DNA of 64,000 nt from Pyrinomonadaceae bacterium (GCA_019694395.1 JAIBCC010000022.1:1-64000); one strand, 5' to 3'. Positions 53,674 through 62,147 are shown, counted from the first letter of the stretch. A program made the numbers and translations. The notes: generated by a model from the sequence alone, not told the origin.

Positions 53674-54639
53674 ATGACATTAAAAATCTCTAAACTTTCC
53701 AAAAGATTTAATAATAACTGGATTTTCCGCGATATTTCTCTAGAGGTGCAAAAAGGCGAAATCCTGGGAATCATCAGTGAAAACTCCCATGGTAAAACAA
53801 CTTTGCTGAAACTGATCCATGGTTCAGAAACAGCGAATTCCGGTGAGATCAGCTTTAATGGTAAGGATTTAACTGCCACTAAAGAACGGGGATTTACCTT
53901 CACCAATAATCAAAATTCAAAGGGTTGGAAAAGCATTTTTGCTTCAAACGATTCGCAATTATCTGAAAGCCAAAAACAAATTGAAATTGTTGATCGTCAA
54001 ATAGAAACCGCCAATTCAGTTTTATTACTTGATAATCCATTTTCAAACCTCGACCAATTTCAAAAAGCAAAACTCGTTGAAAAATTAAAATCCGTTGTCA
54101 AAGAAAAACAACTAACCGTAATCTTAACAACCAATTGCCAGGAGGAAGCATTTACCACTTGCGACAAAATCGCTGTCCTTTTCAATGGCTACCTTTCTCA
54201 AATTGCTTCCCCCCGTGAAATTTACGAAAATCCGGAAACTGTTGCCGTAGCGCGGGCTTTGGGACGCTGCAATCTAATTGTTTCCCGCCGAATAACCTTT
54301 AATAATGAGCCTGATTTGGAATTTCAGACTTTAGTCGGGGATCACCGGATTCGAATTGATAAAATTGAAAAGTCTGTAGTTGGAGCAATTACAAACAATG
54401 TTTCACTGGCAATCCGTCCTGAACATATTTCCATTTCTTTTGGTGCATCTTTTCCGGAAGATAATTTGTTAAAAGCCGAAATCGCAGAAATTGAATATCA
54501 AGGGGCAACTACACGGATTAAACTAAATGCCAATGGTCTGATTTTAGAAGCCTTGGTTTTGCGATTAGTCGGTTTAAATATCGGTGATGCGTGTATGGTT
54601 GGACTGCCGCGAGATAGAATTTTGGTTTTAAAAGATTAA
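53674..54639 (+). CDS. Catalytically degenerate ABC ATPase homologue with C-terminal TOBE-like domain
   Basis: A 321-residue protein that aligns end to end with UgpC/PotA/MalK-type ATPases but departs at every catalytic position. Walker A reads SENSHGKTT (residues 35-43; the first Gly is lost, Lys41 kept); the signature LSGGQ reads LSESQ (96-100); Walker B is LLLDN with Asn121 in place of the catalytic Glu; the H-loop His is Asn154 (TTNCQEEA). The alpha-helical segment between Q-loop and signature is about 35 residues shorter than in MalK. The C-terminal part (about 200-321) keeps the RPEHISI motif of the TOBE domain. Start ATG at 53674 is chosen because it aligns with family N-termini. No permease or binding protein adjoins. 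Probably a non-hydrolysing regulator; see findings. Confidence 0.75.
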   Translation: MTLKISKLSKRFNNNWIFRDISLEVQKGEILGIISENSHGKTTLLKLIHGSETANSGEISFNGKDLTATKERGFTFTNNQNSKGWKSIFASNDSQLSESQKQIEIVDRQIETANSVLLLDNPFSNLDQFQKAKLVEKLKSVVKEKQLTVILTTNCQEEAFTTCDKIAVLFNGYLSQIASPREIYENPETVAVARALGRCNLIVSRRITFNNEPDLEFQTLVGDHRIRIDKIEKSVVGAITNNVSLAIRPEHISISFGASFPEDNLLKAEIAEIEYQGATTRIKLNANGLILEALVLRLVGLNIGDACMVGLPRDRILVLKD

Positions 54640-54642
54640 GAC

Positions 54643-55701
54643 TCAATTCTTCATCAACATTTCATTCAATTTTGCATTTATTATTTTTTCGTCTTTATTT
54701 TCAAACGACTTATCAATAAAAGCGATTTTCCCTTTTCTGTCAACAATTACCGTAACCCGATTATTATAACCGTTTGGGTTAAAGCTGTTATATTTCAATG
54801 AAATTGAGTAATCTGGATCATTTGCATAAATGATATTCCTAGTGTTCAAAAGCCTTTGCCAATTGTATAAAATTGCTTGGGTTGAGTTTGAAATTAGAAT
54901 CTTTTTAGCCTCCTCTTTTGCCAAACTTTTCTTATCCAGCAAATCAATTTGAATGAAACATGAAGTTGATTGAATACTAAAAGGCGAGGACGAAGGAGAA
55001 TTTAACAAAAGCCCCAAATCATTCTTTTTCAGAATTTGACCGCTGAAAGCCGCCGGATAAAAAGAAATCAACACGACCTTTCCCCGCAAATCCGAAAGTT
55101 TTTGACTTTCATTGATTGAAAAATCCGGCGCAGTTTCTCCGACTTTCAATTCTTTTATATCAGCTTTAATTTTTACATTTGAACCAATTCCGTTTAATTC
55201 TTTCAGTTTATTTTCCAGAGGTTTCAGATGTTCGCCTTGGGCACGGTATTTGTTGTCTATTAAGGTAATTGTGTTTGATGAATCCAGCAAAACCACCGTT
55301 GAATCGGCATTTTTTGAACTCGGTTTCGGAATGCCGAAAGTATCAAAATATTTTCCTCCTTCATCGTAAATTACATTCATCTTTCCGAAGATATTTTGCA
55401 TACTTTGTGCAGCATTGACCTTATCCCTGACGATAAAAAAGATTTTGGTTTTTGGTAATTTTGGCAAATTATCAAAGGCAAGCTGACGGTCGAAATAGTA
55501 GTAAAATGATTGAGTTAGCATGCTTGCATACTCACAATCCTCGGTCAGAGATGGGATGAAAACAATAATTGTATTGTCGGTCGGAGTATTTTCGGTAGTA
55601 ATTTTCTCCAGCGGAAACTTTTGACCAACTTCCAAAGAATCTGCATTTACTGCAAAAGCTGAAAAGAAAACAAAAATTAATAAACTAAATAATCTTTTCA
55701 T
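54643..55701 (-). CDS. Exported tandem thioredoxin-fold (AhpC/TSA-like) protein
   Basis: A 352-residue protein with signal peptide (LLIFVFFSAFAVNA) and two AhpC/TSA-like segments. The first (about 20-175) has EVGQKFPLEKITTEN and IVFIPSLTEDCEYASML, where one Cys stands at the peroxidatic position. The second (about 188-353) has KVGETAPDFSINESQKLSDLRGKV and ISFYPAAFSGQILKKNDL, where the peroxidatic Cys is replaced (PAAFSGxC pattern reads PAAFSGQI). No resolving CxxC is seen. ATG 55701 follows AAGGAG; the upstream TTG is ignored. Redox activity, if any, can rest only on the first domain. It reads towards the degenerate ABC gene. Confidence 0.7.
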   Translation of the reverse strand: MKRLFSLLIFVFFSAFAVNADSLEVGQKFPLEKITTENTPTDNTIIVFIPSLTEDCEYASMLTQSFYYYFDRQLAFDNLPKLPKTKIFFIVRDKVNAAQSMQNIFGKMNVIYDEGGKYFDTFGIPKPSSKNADSTVVLLDSSNTITLIDNKYRAQGEHLKPLENKLKELNGIGSNVKIKADIKELKVGETAPDFSINESQKLSDLRGKVVLISFYPAAFSGQILKKNDLGLLLNSPSSSPFSIQSTSCFIQIDLLDKKSLAKEEAKKILISNSTQAILYNWQRLLNTRNIIYANDPDYSISLKYNSFNPNGYNNRVTVIVDRKGKIAFIDKSFENKDEKIINAKLNEMLMKN

Positions 55702-55728
55702 CAATAAACTCCTTTTAAGTTTGAAGCT

Positions 55729-57021
55729 TTAGCTTCCCGCAAAAGTTGCTTTTTCACCAAATAAACTTTCGTGAATTCCGATCGCTGCTTTTTTGCCCAT
55801 TTGGGCGGCATCAACTGCCTCAGCGCCGCCATTGACGCAATCGCCCCCCGCAAAAACTTTTGGATTGGAGGTTTGCATTGATTCATTGACGGCAACGCGA
55901 CCTTTTTCGTCTAAATTTAATCCAAGCTGATGCAAAAATTCGATTTGTTTTTGCTGACCAATGGCTTTGATTACCAAATCACAAGCTATTTCGACTTCTG
56001 TTCCATCAACTTTTTTGCACTTTAAACCTGTTACATTTCCGGTTCCTAAAATTTCGATCGGCGTGTGCTGCCAAGCAAATTCAATCGCGTCGGATTTTGC
56101 CAAATCAATTTCGTAATCGTAAGCCGGGGCATCTTTTTCGGTGCGTCGATAGACTAAAATCGCTTTTTCCGCGCCAAGCCTTTTCGCCTGTGTAACGGCA
56201 TCAATCGCTGTATTTCCCGCGCCGATAACGGCAACAATTTTTCCCAACGGAACGGATTGCCAATTACGGGTTTTGATTTTTTCGATAAAATGCAGGGCAT
56301 CAATCACTCCTTCTTTGTCTTCGCCCGAAATATTGAGATTATTGGTTTTACCAAGTCCGACTCCAACAAAAACCGTATCGTGTTTGGTTAAAAGCTTTTC
56401 CAAATTCGTAATTTCCGTGTTTAGTTTAAACTCAACGCCCAACTTTTCAACCTGTTTTACTTCCGCTAACGAATGCGGCTGAGTCATTTTGTATTCAGCC
56501 ATTCCATAGGTATCAAGTCCGCCCGCTAATTCGCGTTTTTCATAAACCGTAACGGCATAACCTAAACGGGCTAAATAAGTTGCACAAGATAAACCGGCGG
56601 GACCTGAACCGATAATTCCGACAGATTTACCGTTTGTCGCACCTTTTTCAAACAAAGTTTTGCCTGATTGCAAAGTATGTTCGGTTGCGTAACGCTGTAA
56701 TCTTCCGATTTGAATCGGCTGTTTTACCAAAGTTTTTTCCACACACGCCCCTTCGCAAAGGACTTCAACCGGGCAGACTTTCGCACAACTTGAGCCAATC
56801 GGATTGGCATCAAAAATGACTTTTGCCGAACCGACCAAATTTCCCGAAGCTATTTTTTTGATGAACGCCGGCACGTCAATGTGGGTTGGACAAGCATGTG
56901 TGCAGGGTGCGTCGTAACAAAAAAGACAGCGATTGGCTTCTAAAATTGCTTCGGGTTGAGTCAAAAGCGGATGAATTTCCGCAAAATTTTGTTCGATTTG
57001 TTCAAAAGAAATTTCTGCCAT
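55729..57021 (-). CDS. preT: PreT-like NAD(P)-dependent oxidoreductase (dihydropyrimidine dehydrogenase subunit)
   Basis: FAD and iron-sulfur protein that passes electrons from NAD(P)H to the PreA subunit for reduction of uracil and thymine. The N-terminal domain has two [4Fe-4S]-type clusters of Cys: CLFCYDAPCTHACPTHIDVP and SCAKVCPVEVLCEGACV. It is followed by the first Rossmann motif IGSGPAGLSCATYLARLGY and the second, VIGAGNTAIDAVTQAKRLG, with C-terminal GGDCVNGGAEAVDAAQMGKKA. It matches PreT rather than GltD because of the PTHIDVPAFIKKI segment. PreA is not in the window; other pyrimidine-breakdown genes are nearby to the right. Confidence 0.8.
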   Translation of the reverse strand: MAEISFEQIEQNFAEIHPLLTQPEAILEANRCLFCYDAPCTHACPTHIDVPAFIKKIASGNLVGSAKVIFDANPIGSSCAKVCPVEVLCEGACVEKTLVKQPIQIGRLQRYATEHTLQSGKTLFEKGATNGKSVGIIGSGPAGLSCATYLARLGYAVTVYEKRELAGGLDTYGMAEYKMTQPHSLAEVKQVEKLGVEFKLNTEITNLEKLLTKHDTVFVGVGLGKTNNLNISGEDKEGVIDALHFIEKIKTRNWQSVPLGKIVAVIGAGNTAIDAVTQAKRLGAEKAILVYRRTEKDAPAYDYEIDLAKSDAIEFAWQHTPIEILGTGNVTGLKCKKVDGTEVEIACDLVIKAIGQQKQIEFLHQLGLNLDEKGRVAVNESMQTSNPKVFAGGDCVNGGAEAVDAAQMGKKAAIGIHESLFGEKATFAGS

Positions 57022-57096
57022 ATTTTTACCGATTTTGGTTGTCTGTTGATTTTAGTTTCTCCATTAATTTTACCATTTAGTCAAAAGTAATGGTGG

Positions 57097-57645
57097 CTAA
57101 TTTGCTCTAACATTTCCATCATCCCTAACCTGTGCCGGAATTGAATTAATTAAACTCCAAATTTCCTCACGTTCCTGAATCAGCGGCGGAATAATTGCTT
57201 TTCCATCTGCAAAAACTAATTCAAGTTGGTTATCTTTGATTATCCGACTAACACCCCCGGCTCGAGTGTGTTTTGAAACGTGGTCAATATAATGTAGATT
57301 TTCCCACAAAAATTTGCGCCCCTTCGAGGATTTTACACCAGTTATATCCAGGGACTTTACCAATTTTTGTTGGGTGAAAATGCCAACAAGAATGATAATT
57401 AGACAAGGAAACAACAAAACTCCGCTGCAAAGTAAAATTCCGCCCCAAGTTGCCCCTTGAGTGGCTGAACCAATCAATTTCAAAAAAATCAAACAACCGG
57501 TAATCAAAAGCGGGATACTTAAAAGCAAAGCGTAAATGGTAATTCTTCCAATGCGCGAAGAAAAATGAACTTTTATCTCAACCGGTTGAGCCAAATTTTG
57601 CTTTGCCCAATTAACAACTGGCTGATTGTAAAATTGATTTTGCAA
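57097..57645 (-). CDS. Membrane protein of unknown function (TTG start)
   Basis: A 182-residue protein with two closely spaced hydrophobic helices (about 34-56 and 65-92) and a soluble C-terminal domain of about 85 residues. That part contains a strand-turn-strand pattern (LDITGVKSSKGRKFLWENL, then DNQLELVFADGKAIIPP) that resembles a small PH-like or bacterial-PH fold, but this is only an impression. The start is TTG, the only possible start codon in this frame, with GGGGGG about seven bases upstream. It is 20 bases from ridA and lies within the pyrimidine-breakdown-like cluster without evident link. Confidence 0.6.
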   Translation of the reverse strand: MQNQFYNQPVVNWAKQNLAQPVEIKVHFSSRIGRITIYALLLSIPLLITGCLIFLKLIGSATQGATWGGILLCSGVLLFPCLIIILVGIFTQQKLVKSLDITGVKSSKGRKFLWENLHYIDHVSKHTRAGGVSRIIKDNQLELVFADGKAIIPPLIQEREEIWSLINSIPAQVRDDGNVRAN

Positions 57646-57665
57646 TATTTGCCCCCCTAGTGCTT

Positions 57666-58052
57666 TTAGAGTTCGGCATCAGCCTCAATTTCGATTAACA
57701 TTCGTGGATCAATCAATTTTGAAACCTCGACCATGGTTGTCGCGGGCATTATTTCGCCGAAAAATTCGCCGTGCGCTTTTCCAAATTCTTCCCAACGAGA
57801 AATGTCGGTCACAAACATCCGCGTCCGCACTACATTTTCAAGTGTTGCATCTAAAGCATTTAATGCCTTTTCGATGTTTTTGATAGTTTGCACCGTTTGT
57901 GAATAAGCATCACCAACGCCGACTATTTCGGAATTTTCATTGGTTGCTGTTGTTCCCGTAACATAAATCCGCAAACCGACTTTGACTGCCCGCGAATAGC
58001 CGACAATTTTTTCCCATTTTGCGCCTGAAGAATATTTTTGTCTTTCCTGCAT
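57666..58052 (-). CDS. RidA family protein (reactive enamine/imine deaminase)
   Basis: A 128-residue trimeric-fold protein of the YjgF/YER057c/UK114 family. RidA proteins hydrolyse reactive 2-aminoacrylate-type enamines. The conserved Arg lies in NVVRTRMFVTDISRW, with other motifs RIYVTGTTATNEN and PATTMVEVSKLIDPRMLIEIEADA. Related RutC-type members act in pyrimidine breakdown (3-aminoacrylate), which would fit the neighbourhood, although this gene's neighbours suggest the reductive rather than the Rut route. The start codon follows the preceding gene's stop directly (TAA-ATG), so translation is coupled. Confidence 0.88.
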   Translation of the reverse strand: MQERQKYSSGAKWEKIVGYSRAVKVGLRIYVTGTTATNENSEIVGVGDAYSQTVQTIKNIEKALNALDATLENVVRTRMFVTDISRWEEFGKAHGEFFGEIMPATTMVEVSKLIDPRMLIEIEADAEL

Positions 58053-58841
58053 TTAACTCACCTTAACGAAATTTGTGCCGTTAAATTTGTAACTAATGAA
58101 CTTATTGGTAACTCTGCCGTTTGGAAATTCTTTGTCGTTGATAACCACCGGGATTTTGAGTGTGTTAGTTTTTTTATCAAATTGAATCAGTTTGATCGGT
58201 CTTTCTTTGCGGTCAACGACTGAAAAAAAGTTATATTCAAAATTAAGCGTATCAGTCATTCCCGAAGCGGTTTTGATCAATTTAATTTTGTCTTTTAACT
58301 CATTACCCTCGATTTTATAAAGGTCAGCCGATTGATAATGGTCGTTGGTTGAACCAATAAAATTTGAGCAAACGATATAAATTTTTCCGTTATTTGAATC
58401 AACCGAGTAAATCGCGTAAACGAAACTTCCAGCCCCGCCTTCCTCGTCTGCACGAGGTTCGCCATGTGAATAAACTTTGCCGTCACCGCCCCGAAATTGA
58501 TAAATCCGCGAATAATCGTGCATCGTGCCGCCGGTTTCAGTATCCCACGAATAAATGCGGAACTTTCCATCTTCGGAAGTTGCATTCATCATCATTTTGT
58601 TCAATGCCGGAAAACCATAACTCAAAGTCGAAGCAATTTTGGTATAATTCAAAAGATTATTTTCAAAAACTTCATTGGCTTTTGACAGTTTTTCATCATC
58701 GTAATTGCCTCCGTAGGAAGAAAATTTTTGAACTTCCTTGAGATTTTTAACTAAAGTCTGTTCAATCACTTGTGGTGTTTGGGCAATAGTTGCAAGCGAA
58801 AATATAAATAGAAATAAGCCAAACATGGAAAGTCTTTTCAT
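58053..58841 (-). CDS. Exported protein of unknown function
   Basis: A protein of about 262 residues beginning with a signal peptide (MKRLSMFGLFLFIFSLATIAQ). The start at 58841 is preferred, since an earlier in-frame start would overlap the nitrilase gene end. The mature part has no recognised domain; it has the composition of a beta-rich periplasmic or surface protein (FRIYSWDTETGGTMHDYSRI, then YAIYSVDSNNGKIYIVCSNF). It is flanked by the nitrilase and ridA with almost no gaps, so it is cotranscribed with them. Why it is in this cluster is unclear. Confidence 0.65.
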   Translation of the reverse strand: MKRLSMFGLFLFIFSLATIAQTPQVIEQTLVKNLKEVQKFSSYGGNYDDEKLSKANEVFENNLLNYTKIASTLSYGFPALNKMMMNATSEDGKFRIYSWDTETGGTMHDYSRIYQFRGGDGKVYSHGEPRADEEGGAGSFVYAIYSVDSNNGKIYIVCSNFIGSTNDHYQSADLYKIEGNELKDKIKLIKTASGMTDTLNFEYNFFSVVDRKERPIKLIQFDKKTNTLKIPVVINDKEFPNGRVTNKFISYKFNGTNFVKVS

Positions 58842-58845
58842 AAAT

Positions 58846-59715
58846 TTAATCAGCCACAATTGCGCCATAGGCATCAGGTCTTCTATCCCTAAAAAATTGC
58901 CAGGTATTGCGGACTTCTTTGATTTTGTCCATATCTAAATCAGCAACGATCAATTCATCTTGATCGCGTGTGCCAACTGAAATCATTTGTCCGCGTGGGT
59001 CGCAAAAATAGCTTTGCCCGTAGAATTCGCCGATGTTCCAAGGGGCTTCCGTCCCAACTCGGTTGATTGCGCCGACAAAATAACCGTTCGCAACTGCGTG
59101 GGCGGGTTGCTCCAGTTTCCAAAGATATTCGCTTAAACCTGCAACGGTTGCCGATGGATTAAAGATAATTTCCGCACCGTTCAAACCCAAACATCTTGCG
59201 CCTTCGGGAAAATGCCGATCATAGCAAATATAAACGCCGATTCGCGCAAATGCCGTATCAAAACACGGATAACCGAGATTGCCCGGACGAAAATAGAATT
59301 TTTCCCAGAAACCCGGCGCAACGTGCGGGATGTGAGTTTTGCGGTATTTACCAAGATATTTTCCGTCGGCATCAATAACGGCGGCGGTGTTGTAATAAAT
59401 TCCCGAAATTTCTTCTTCGTAAATCGGGACGATCAGCACCATGCCGTATTGTTTGGCGACTTCCTGCATCAATTTGACGGTTTGACCATCGGGAACTTTT
59501 TCGACCGCTTCATACCAGCGCGTTTGCTGTTCGGCGCAAAAATACGGTGTGGTAAAAATCTCCTGAAAACAAAGCATTTGCACCCCTTGAGTGGCAGCAG
59601 CTTCGACAAATTTTAATTGATGTTCAATGTTTGCCTTTTTTATTTCTTCAATCGGGGCGTTCACATCGCCGACATTGTGGGCTTGAATCAAGCCGCTTTT
59701 GATGATTCTTGACAT
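58846..59715 (-). CDS. Nitrilase-superfamily amidohydrolase, beta-ureidopropionase-like
   Basis: Carbon-nitrogen hydrolase of 289 residues. The Glu-Lys-Cys catalytic triad is complete: FQEIF (Glu), KYRKTHIPH (Lys) and GVYICYDRHFPEGAR (Cys, about residue 163). Those last residues are typical of N-carbamoyl-beta-alanine/beta-ureidopropionase-type enzymes, which release beta-alanine, CO2 and ammonia from the pyrimidine ring-opened product. The C-terminal tail (FFRDRRPDAYGAIV) also matches that branch. Neighbouring PreT-like and semialdehyde dehydrogenase genes agree with a pyrimidine-breakdown role, but another carbamoyl or amide substrate is possible. GAGGAG precedes the ATG. Confidence 0.85.
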   Translation of the reverse strand: MSRIIKSGLIQAHNVGDVNAPIEEIKKANIEHQLKFVEAAATQGVQMLCFQEIFTTPYFCAEQQTRWYEAVEKVPDGQTVKLMQEVAKQYGMVLIVPIYEEEISGIYYNTAAVIDADGKYLGKYRKTHIPHVAPGFWEKFYFRPGNLGYPCFDTAFARIGVYICYDRHFPEGARCLGLNGAEIIFNPSATVAGLSEYLWKLEQPAHAVANGYFVGAINRVGTEAPWNIGEFYGQSYFCDPRGQMISVGTRDQDELIVADLDMDKIKEVRNTWQFFRDRRPDAYGAIVAD

Positions 59716-59736
59716 AATAACTCCTCAAAATAAAAT

Positions 59737-60198
59737 TTATTCAGAAAATAACACTATTTGATGAATTTGTTTGACCATTCCGTTTGAAATTGTGAACCGC
59801 TGAACAAATTGAACATCATAACTTTCGTCAGTTTCATAAAACTTTCCCTTTTCCTGTCCGATCACGACAATTGAATTCCCTTGAGCTACCAATGACAGGA
59901 GATTTGTTTCTTGTTCTTTTACCTGCGAGAAATTATAAACAGTTGCCTTTGTTATTTCATCTCGACCTATTGCCCGTTTGATGAACTTAAATTTTTCTGG
60001 GCAATACAATTTCATTTCCGCCTCAGGCGAAAGTTGGTTGGCAAATGATTCCAAATCAGCCCGAATTAAGGCACCATATAATCTTTGTAAAACAGAAACA
60101 TTTTCCTGTTCCAAAATTTTACTTGAAAAGTTCGTATCGCCCTTTTCAAATGCAGCCTGAACAAACCCTGCAAACTCAGTTTTTATTGGCAATGACAT
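59737..60198 (-). CDS. SnoaL/NTF2-like protein
   Basis: A 153-residue protein with the cone-shaped alpha+beta fold pattern of the SnoaL-like/NTF2-like superfamily: N-terminal helices (VQAAFEKGDTNFSSKILEQ, then LQRLYGALIRADLESFANQ, the classic helix ending in the segment LSPEAEMKLYCP) and a sheet ending in DVQFVQRFTISNGMVKQIHQIV. Such proteins bind small ligands or act as isomerases/cyclases; the role here is unknown. It starts 20 bases after the in-frame remainder of the interrupted deacetylase gene. Confidence 0.7.
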   Translation of the reverse strand: MSLPIKTEFAGFVQAAFEKGDTNFSSKILEQENVSVLQRLYGALIRADLESFANQLSPEAEMKLYCPEKFKFIKRAIGRDEITKATVYNFSQVKEQETNLLSLVAQGNSIVVIGQEKGKFYETDESYDVQFVQRFTISNGMVKQIHQIVLFSE

Positions 60199-60217
60199 TT
60201 AAACCCTTAAAAAAAAC

Positions 60218-60324
60218 TAATTTTTGATACCAAGCAATTCAGAAACAGTTTTAAACTCAAACCCCTTTTCTTTCAAGTCTTTAATGATAGGGCGAACTGC
60301 TTTCATTGACTCCACTGTATTGTC
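60218..60324 (-). pseudogene. In-frame 3' remnant of the deacetylase gene after the TAG
   Basis: Directly after the TAG (60325-60327) the frame continues without another stop for 34 codons to a natural TAG, and reads DNTVESMKAVRPIIKDLK, then EKGFEFKTVSELLG. This is the expected C-terminal helix and strand of NodB-type enzymes. The remnant ends 19 bases before the next gene's ATG, which is the spacing of a normal gene end. The gap is one substituted codon (for example TAT or TAC to TAG). Confidence 0.8.
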
Positions 60325-60924
60325 CTACATAACGTGGAGTAAAATTATAGAACCGTTTTTGGTATTGTCCAAAGCATTTTTGACTAAATCGTCTGTCTTT
60401 TGAAAATATGTATTCGGCTCGACATCCCAAGTGATAGTTTTGCGATTATTCGTGGATAAATACCAAGGCAAAAGAAACAATTTTTTGCCGAAAGGAGGAC
60501 GAAAGGTAATTACACTTTTAAATCCCCCTTTTCTGATCAATTCGTCTGTGCTTTCAATTTCAGTTTTGACAAAACCTGGTGTAACCAGCCACATTCGCTC
60601 GTGATGATAAGTGTGATTTCCGATTTCGTGTCCGTCAGCAATAATTTTTTCAGTTTCGCCCGGGTTGTTTTCGATTTCTGCTCCCATCAAATAAAAAGTG
60701 GCTTTAACATTTTCTTCCCGCAGGATTTGTCGGATTTTGTCGGTATGAGCTTTGGTTGGTCCGTCGTCAAATGTTAGGGCAACGACTTTTTGTTGAGTTT
60801 CAATTCGGGGATAAATTTCACCAAAAAACTGAAACGAACGGGATTTGCCGATTTGGAAAAGGCTGACGGCGATTCCCAAAAATAATATAACAAATCCCAG
60901 TCCGTAAAACAGTTTTTTCTTCAT
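60325..60924 (-). CDS. Polysaccharide deacetylase (NodB-type), cut short by an in-frame TAG
   Basis: Membrane-anchored (N-terminal helix, about 5-26) NodB-type deacetylase. Motifs: VALTFDDGPTKAH (metal Asp), HEIGNHTYHHERM (His ligands), TFRPPFGKKLFLLP, ITWDVEPNTYFQ and IILLHV, where the sequence meets TAG directly after IILLHVM. The usual final helix is missing from this 199-residue product; in the same frame the next 107 bases encode exactly such a helix (see the following entry). The start overlaps the cytochrome gene's stop, so the two are coupled. Activity of the truncated product is uncertain, because the last helix packs against the barrel. Confidence 0.8.
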   Translation of the reverse strand: MKKKLFYGLGFVILFLGIAVSLFQIGKSRSFQFFGEIYPRIETQQKVVALTFDDGPTKAHTDKIRQILREENVKATFYLMGAEIENNPGETEKIIADGHEIGNHTYHHERMWLVTPGFVKTEIESTDELIRKGGFKSVITFRPPFGKKLFLLPWYLSTNNRKTITWDVEPNTYFQKTDDLVKNALDNTKNGSIILLHVM

Positions 60925-62001
60925 CTATTTTCCGCTGAATTTGGCATCATCAACGGGTGCATTGTTTTTGACTTCGGTAATTTTGCGTGTCCAACGAATA
61001 TTCGGGACAGCAAATTTCATTGTGGTTGGAATTTTAACCCCACCAAAATCTTTGTAGTCAGCAAAATCAAATTGATAAATGTAGGCACCTAAAATCGTGC
61101 CAACTCTGGCTGTGCGACGAACAAGGAATCCGGTTTGAACGTCGAAATACAATGTATCTCGTTGATTATCAGCAGTTTGAGCGGTCAGAATATAAACTTC
61201 GCGTCCATCCAGTTTGTCAAAGAAACGATAATCAATTTGTTTGTAAATTGATTTCAAATCTCCCGTCCAAAGTTGTGCGCTACGTTTAATTTGTTCAGCT
61301 TCATCCACTTTTAACTGAATATCGCCGTTTGCACCTTTTTTCCAAGCGGTTGTGCCGTCATAACCTTCTGAAACAACTACAGTTCCGTGATCTTTGGAAT
61401 TATAAGTCGTTGCAACTGCCAATTTTCCGCCTTTTTGCCAAAGTTCTTCGGCTTCGGTCGTTGTCCCGTCGGCTTCAACGCGGGAGGCTTTGATATGCCG
61501 AGAAGTTACTTTATCAAGATTAGCTTTGCCGCCTATTGCAGTTACATATTTTGCTAAAATGTCATCGGCAACCGGTTTGGTTTCTGGCTGTTTCGGGCGT
61601 TCGGTTGCGGGTGCAGGATAAAGGTTCGGTGCGCCAGCCGGATGATCGTGTCCGTTATGACAAGTGTTGCAAGTGATTTCGGGTCGGTTGTTAAAATGAG
61701 CTTTATTCAATTCAAAAGTCATTTTCATCATCTCACGCGCTTCGTCTTTCGATTTTTTGTCGTCTTTTTCCCATTGGTCAACAACGTGACAAAAGGCACA
61801 ATTAACTCCTAAGGAAGCGGAGATTTGATTCATAACTTTGCCCATCTGGTCGGCGGGCATATCAGTTAAAACCTTGATATTTTTGAACTTTTGTCCGGCA
61901 GTTTCAACTTGTTTGGTTTGCATTTCACCTTTCGGTGCAAAAAACGCTACTGCAAAAAGAGCGAATATAGAAATTGCGAAAATTTTAATTTTTTTGTTCA
62001 T
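60925..62001 (-). CDS. Two-haem c-type cytochrome (reaction-centre cytochrome-like family)
   Basis: A 358-residue exported cytochrome with signal sequence and two haem-binding motifs, CAFCH (Cys68) and CNTCH (Cys111). The surrounding DMPADQMGKVMNQISASLGV belongs to the family of photosynthetic-reaction-centre-type cytochrome c subunits, which in Acidobacteria occurs in many non-photosynthetic genes. Only the first haem pair of that family is present here; from about residue 150 a long beta-rich C-terminal region of unknown fold follows. It is followed immediately by the deacetylase gene. A plausible promoter lies about 120 bases upstream. Confidence 0.85.
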   Translation of the reverse strand: MNKKIKIFAISIFALFAVAFFAPKGEMQTKQVETAGQKFKNIKVLTDMPADQMGKVMNQISASLGVNCAFCHVVDQWEKDDKKSKDEAREMMKMTFELNKAHFNNRPEITCNTCHNGHDHPAGAPNLYPAPATERPKQPETKPVADDILAKYVTAIGGKANLDKVTSRHIKASRVEADGTTTEAEELWQKGGKLAVATTYNSKDHGTVVVSEGYDGTTAWKKGANGDIQLKVDEAEQIKRSAQLWTGDLKSIYKQIDYRFFDKLDGREVYILTAQTADNQRDTLYFDVQTGFLVRRTARVGTILGAYIYQFDFADYKDFGGVKIPTTMKFAVPNIRWTRKITEVKNNAPVDDAKFSGK

Positions 62002-62118
62002 ATTCTTTCAATCCTGAAACAGCACAAGGATTTTGATGTTTTCTCCAATTTTAGCTTAGTTAATTTCAGGGGGTATGCTTGGTTTTATTGCATAACAATT
62101 TCTGCTTTTCGATTTCCA

Positions 62119-62147
62119 AGTATAGAAAATATAACATTACTTTCCAA
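62119..62147 (-). promoter_or_regulatory. Candidate sigma-70 promoter of the cytochrome operon
   Basis: On the minus strand TTGGAA, 17 bases, TATACT. Good spacing and near-consensus -10, located in a 203-base intergenic gap about 120 bases before the cytochrome ATG. Confidence 0.5.

Noticed and set aside
60325..60327. Recoding of the TAG as pyrrolysine
   Set aside because: No pyl-type genes or tRNA are visible, and the residue position in the family is not a catalytic site; a nonsense change of Tyr or another codon is simpler.
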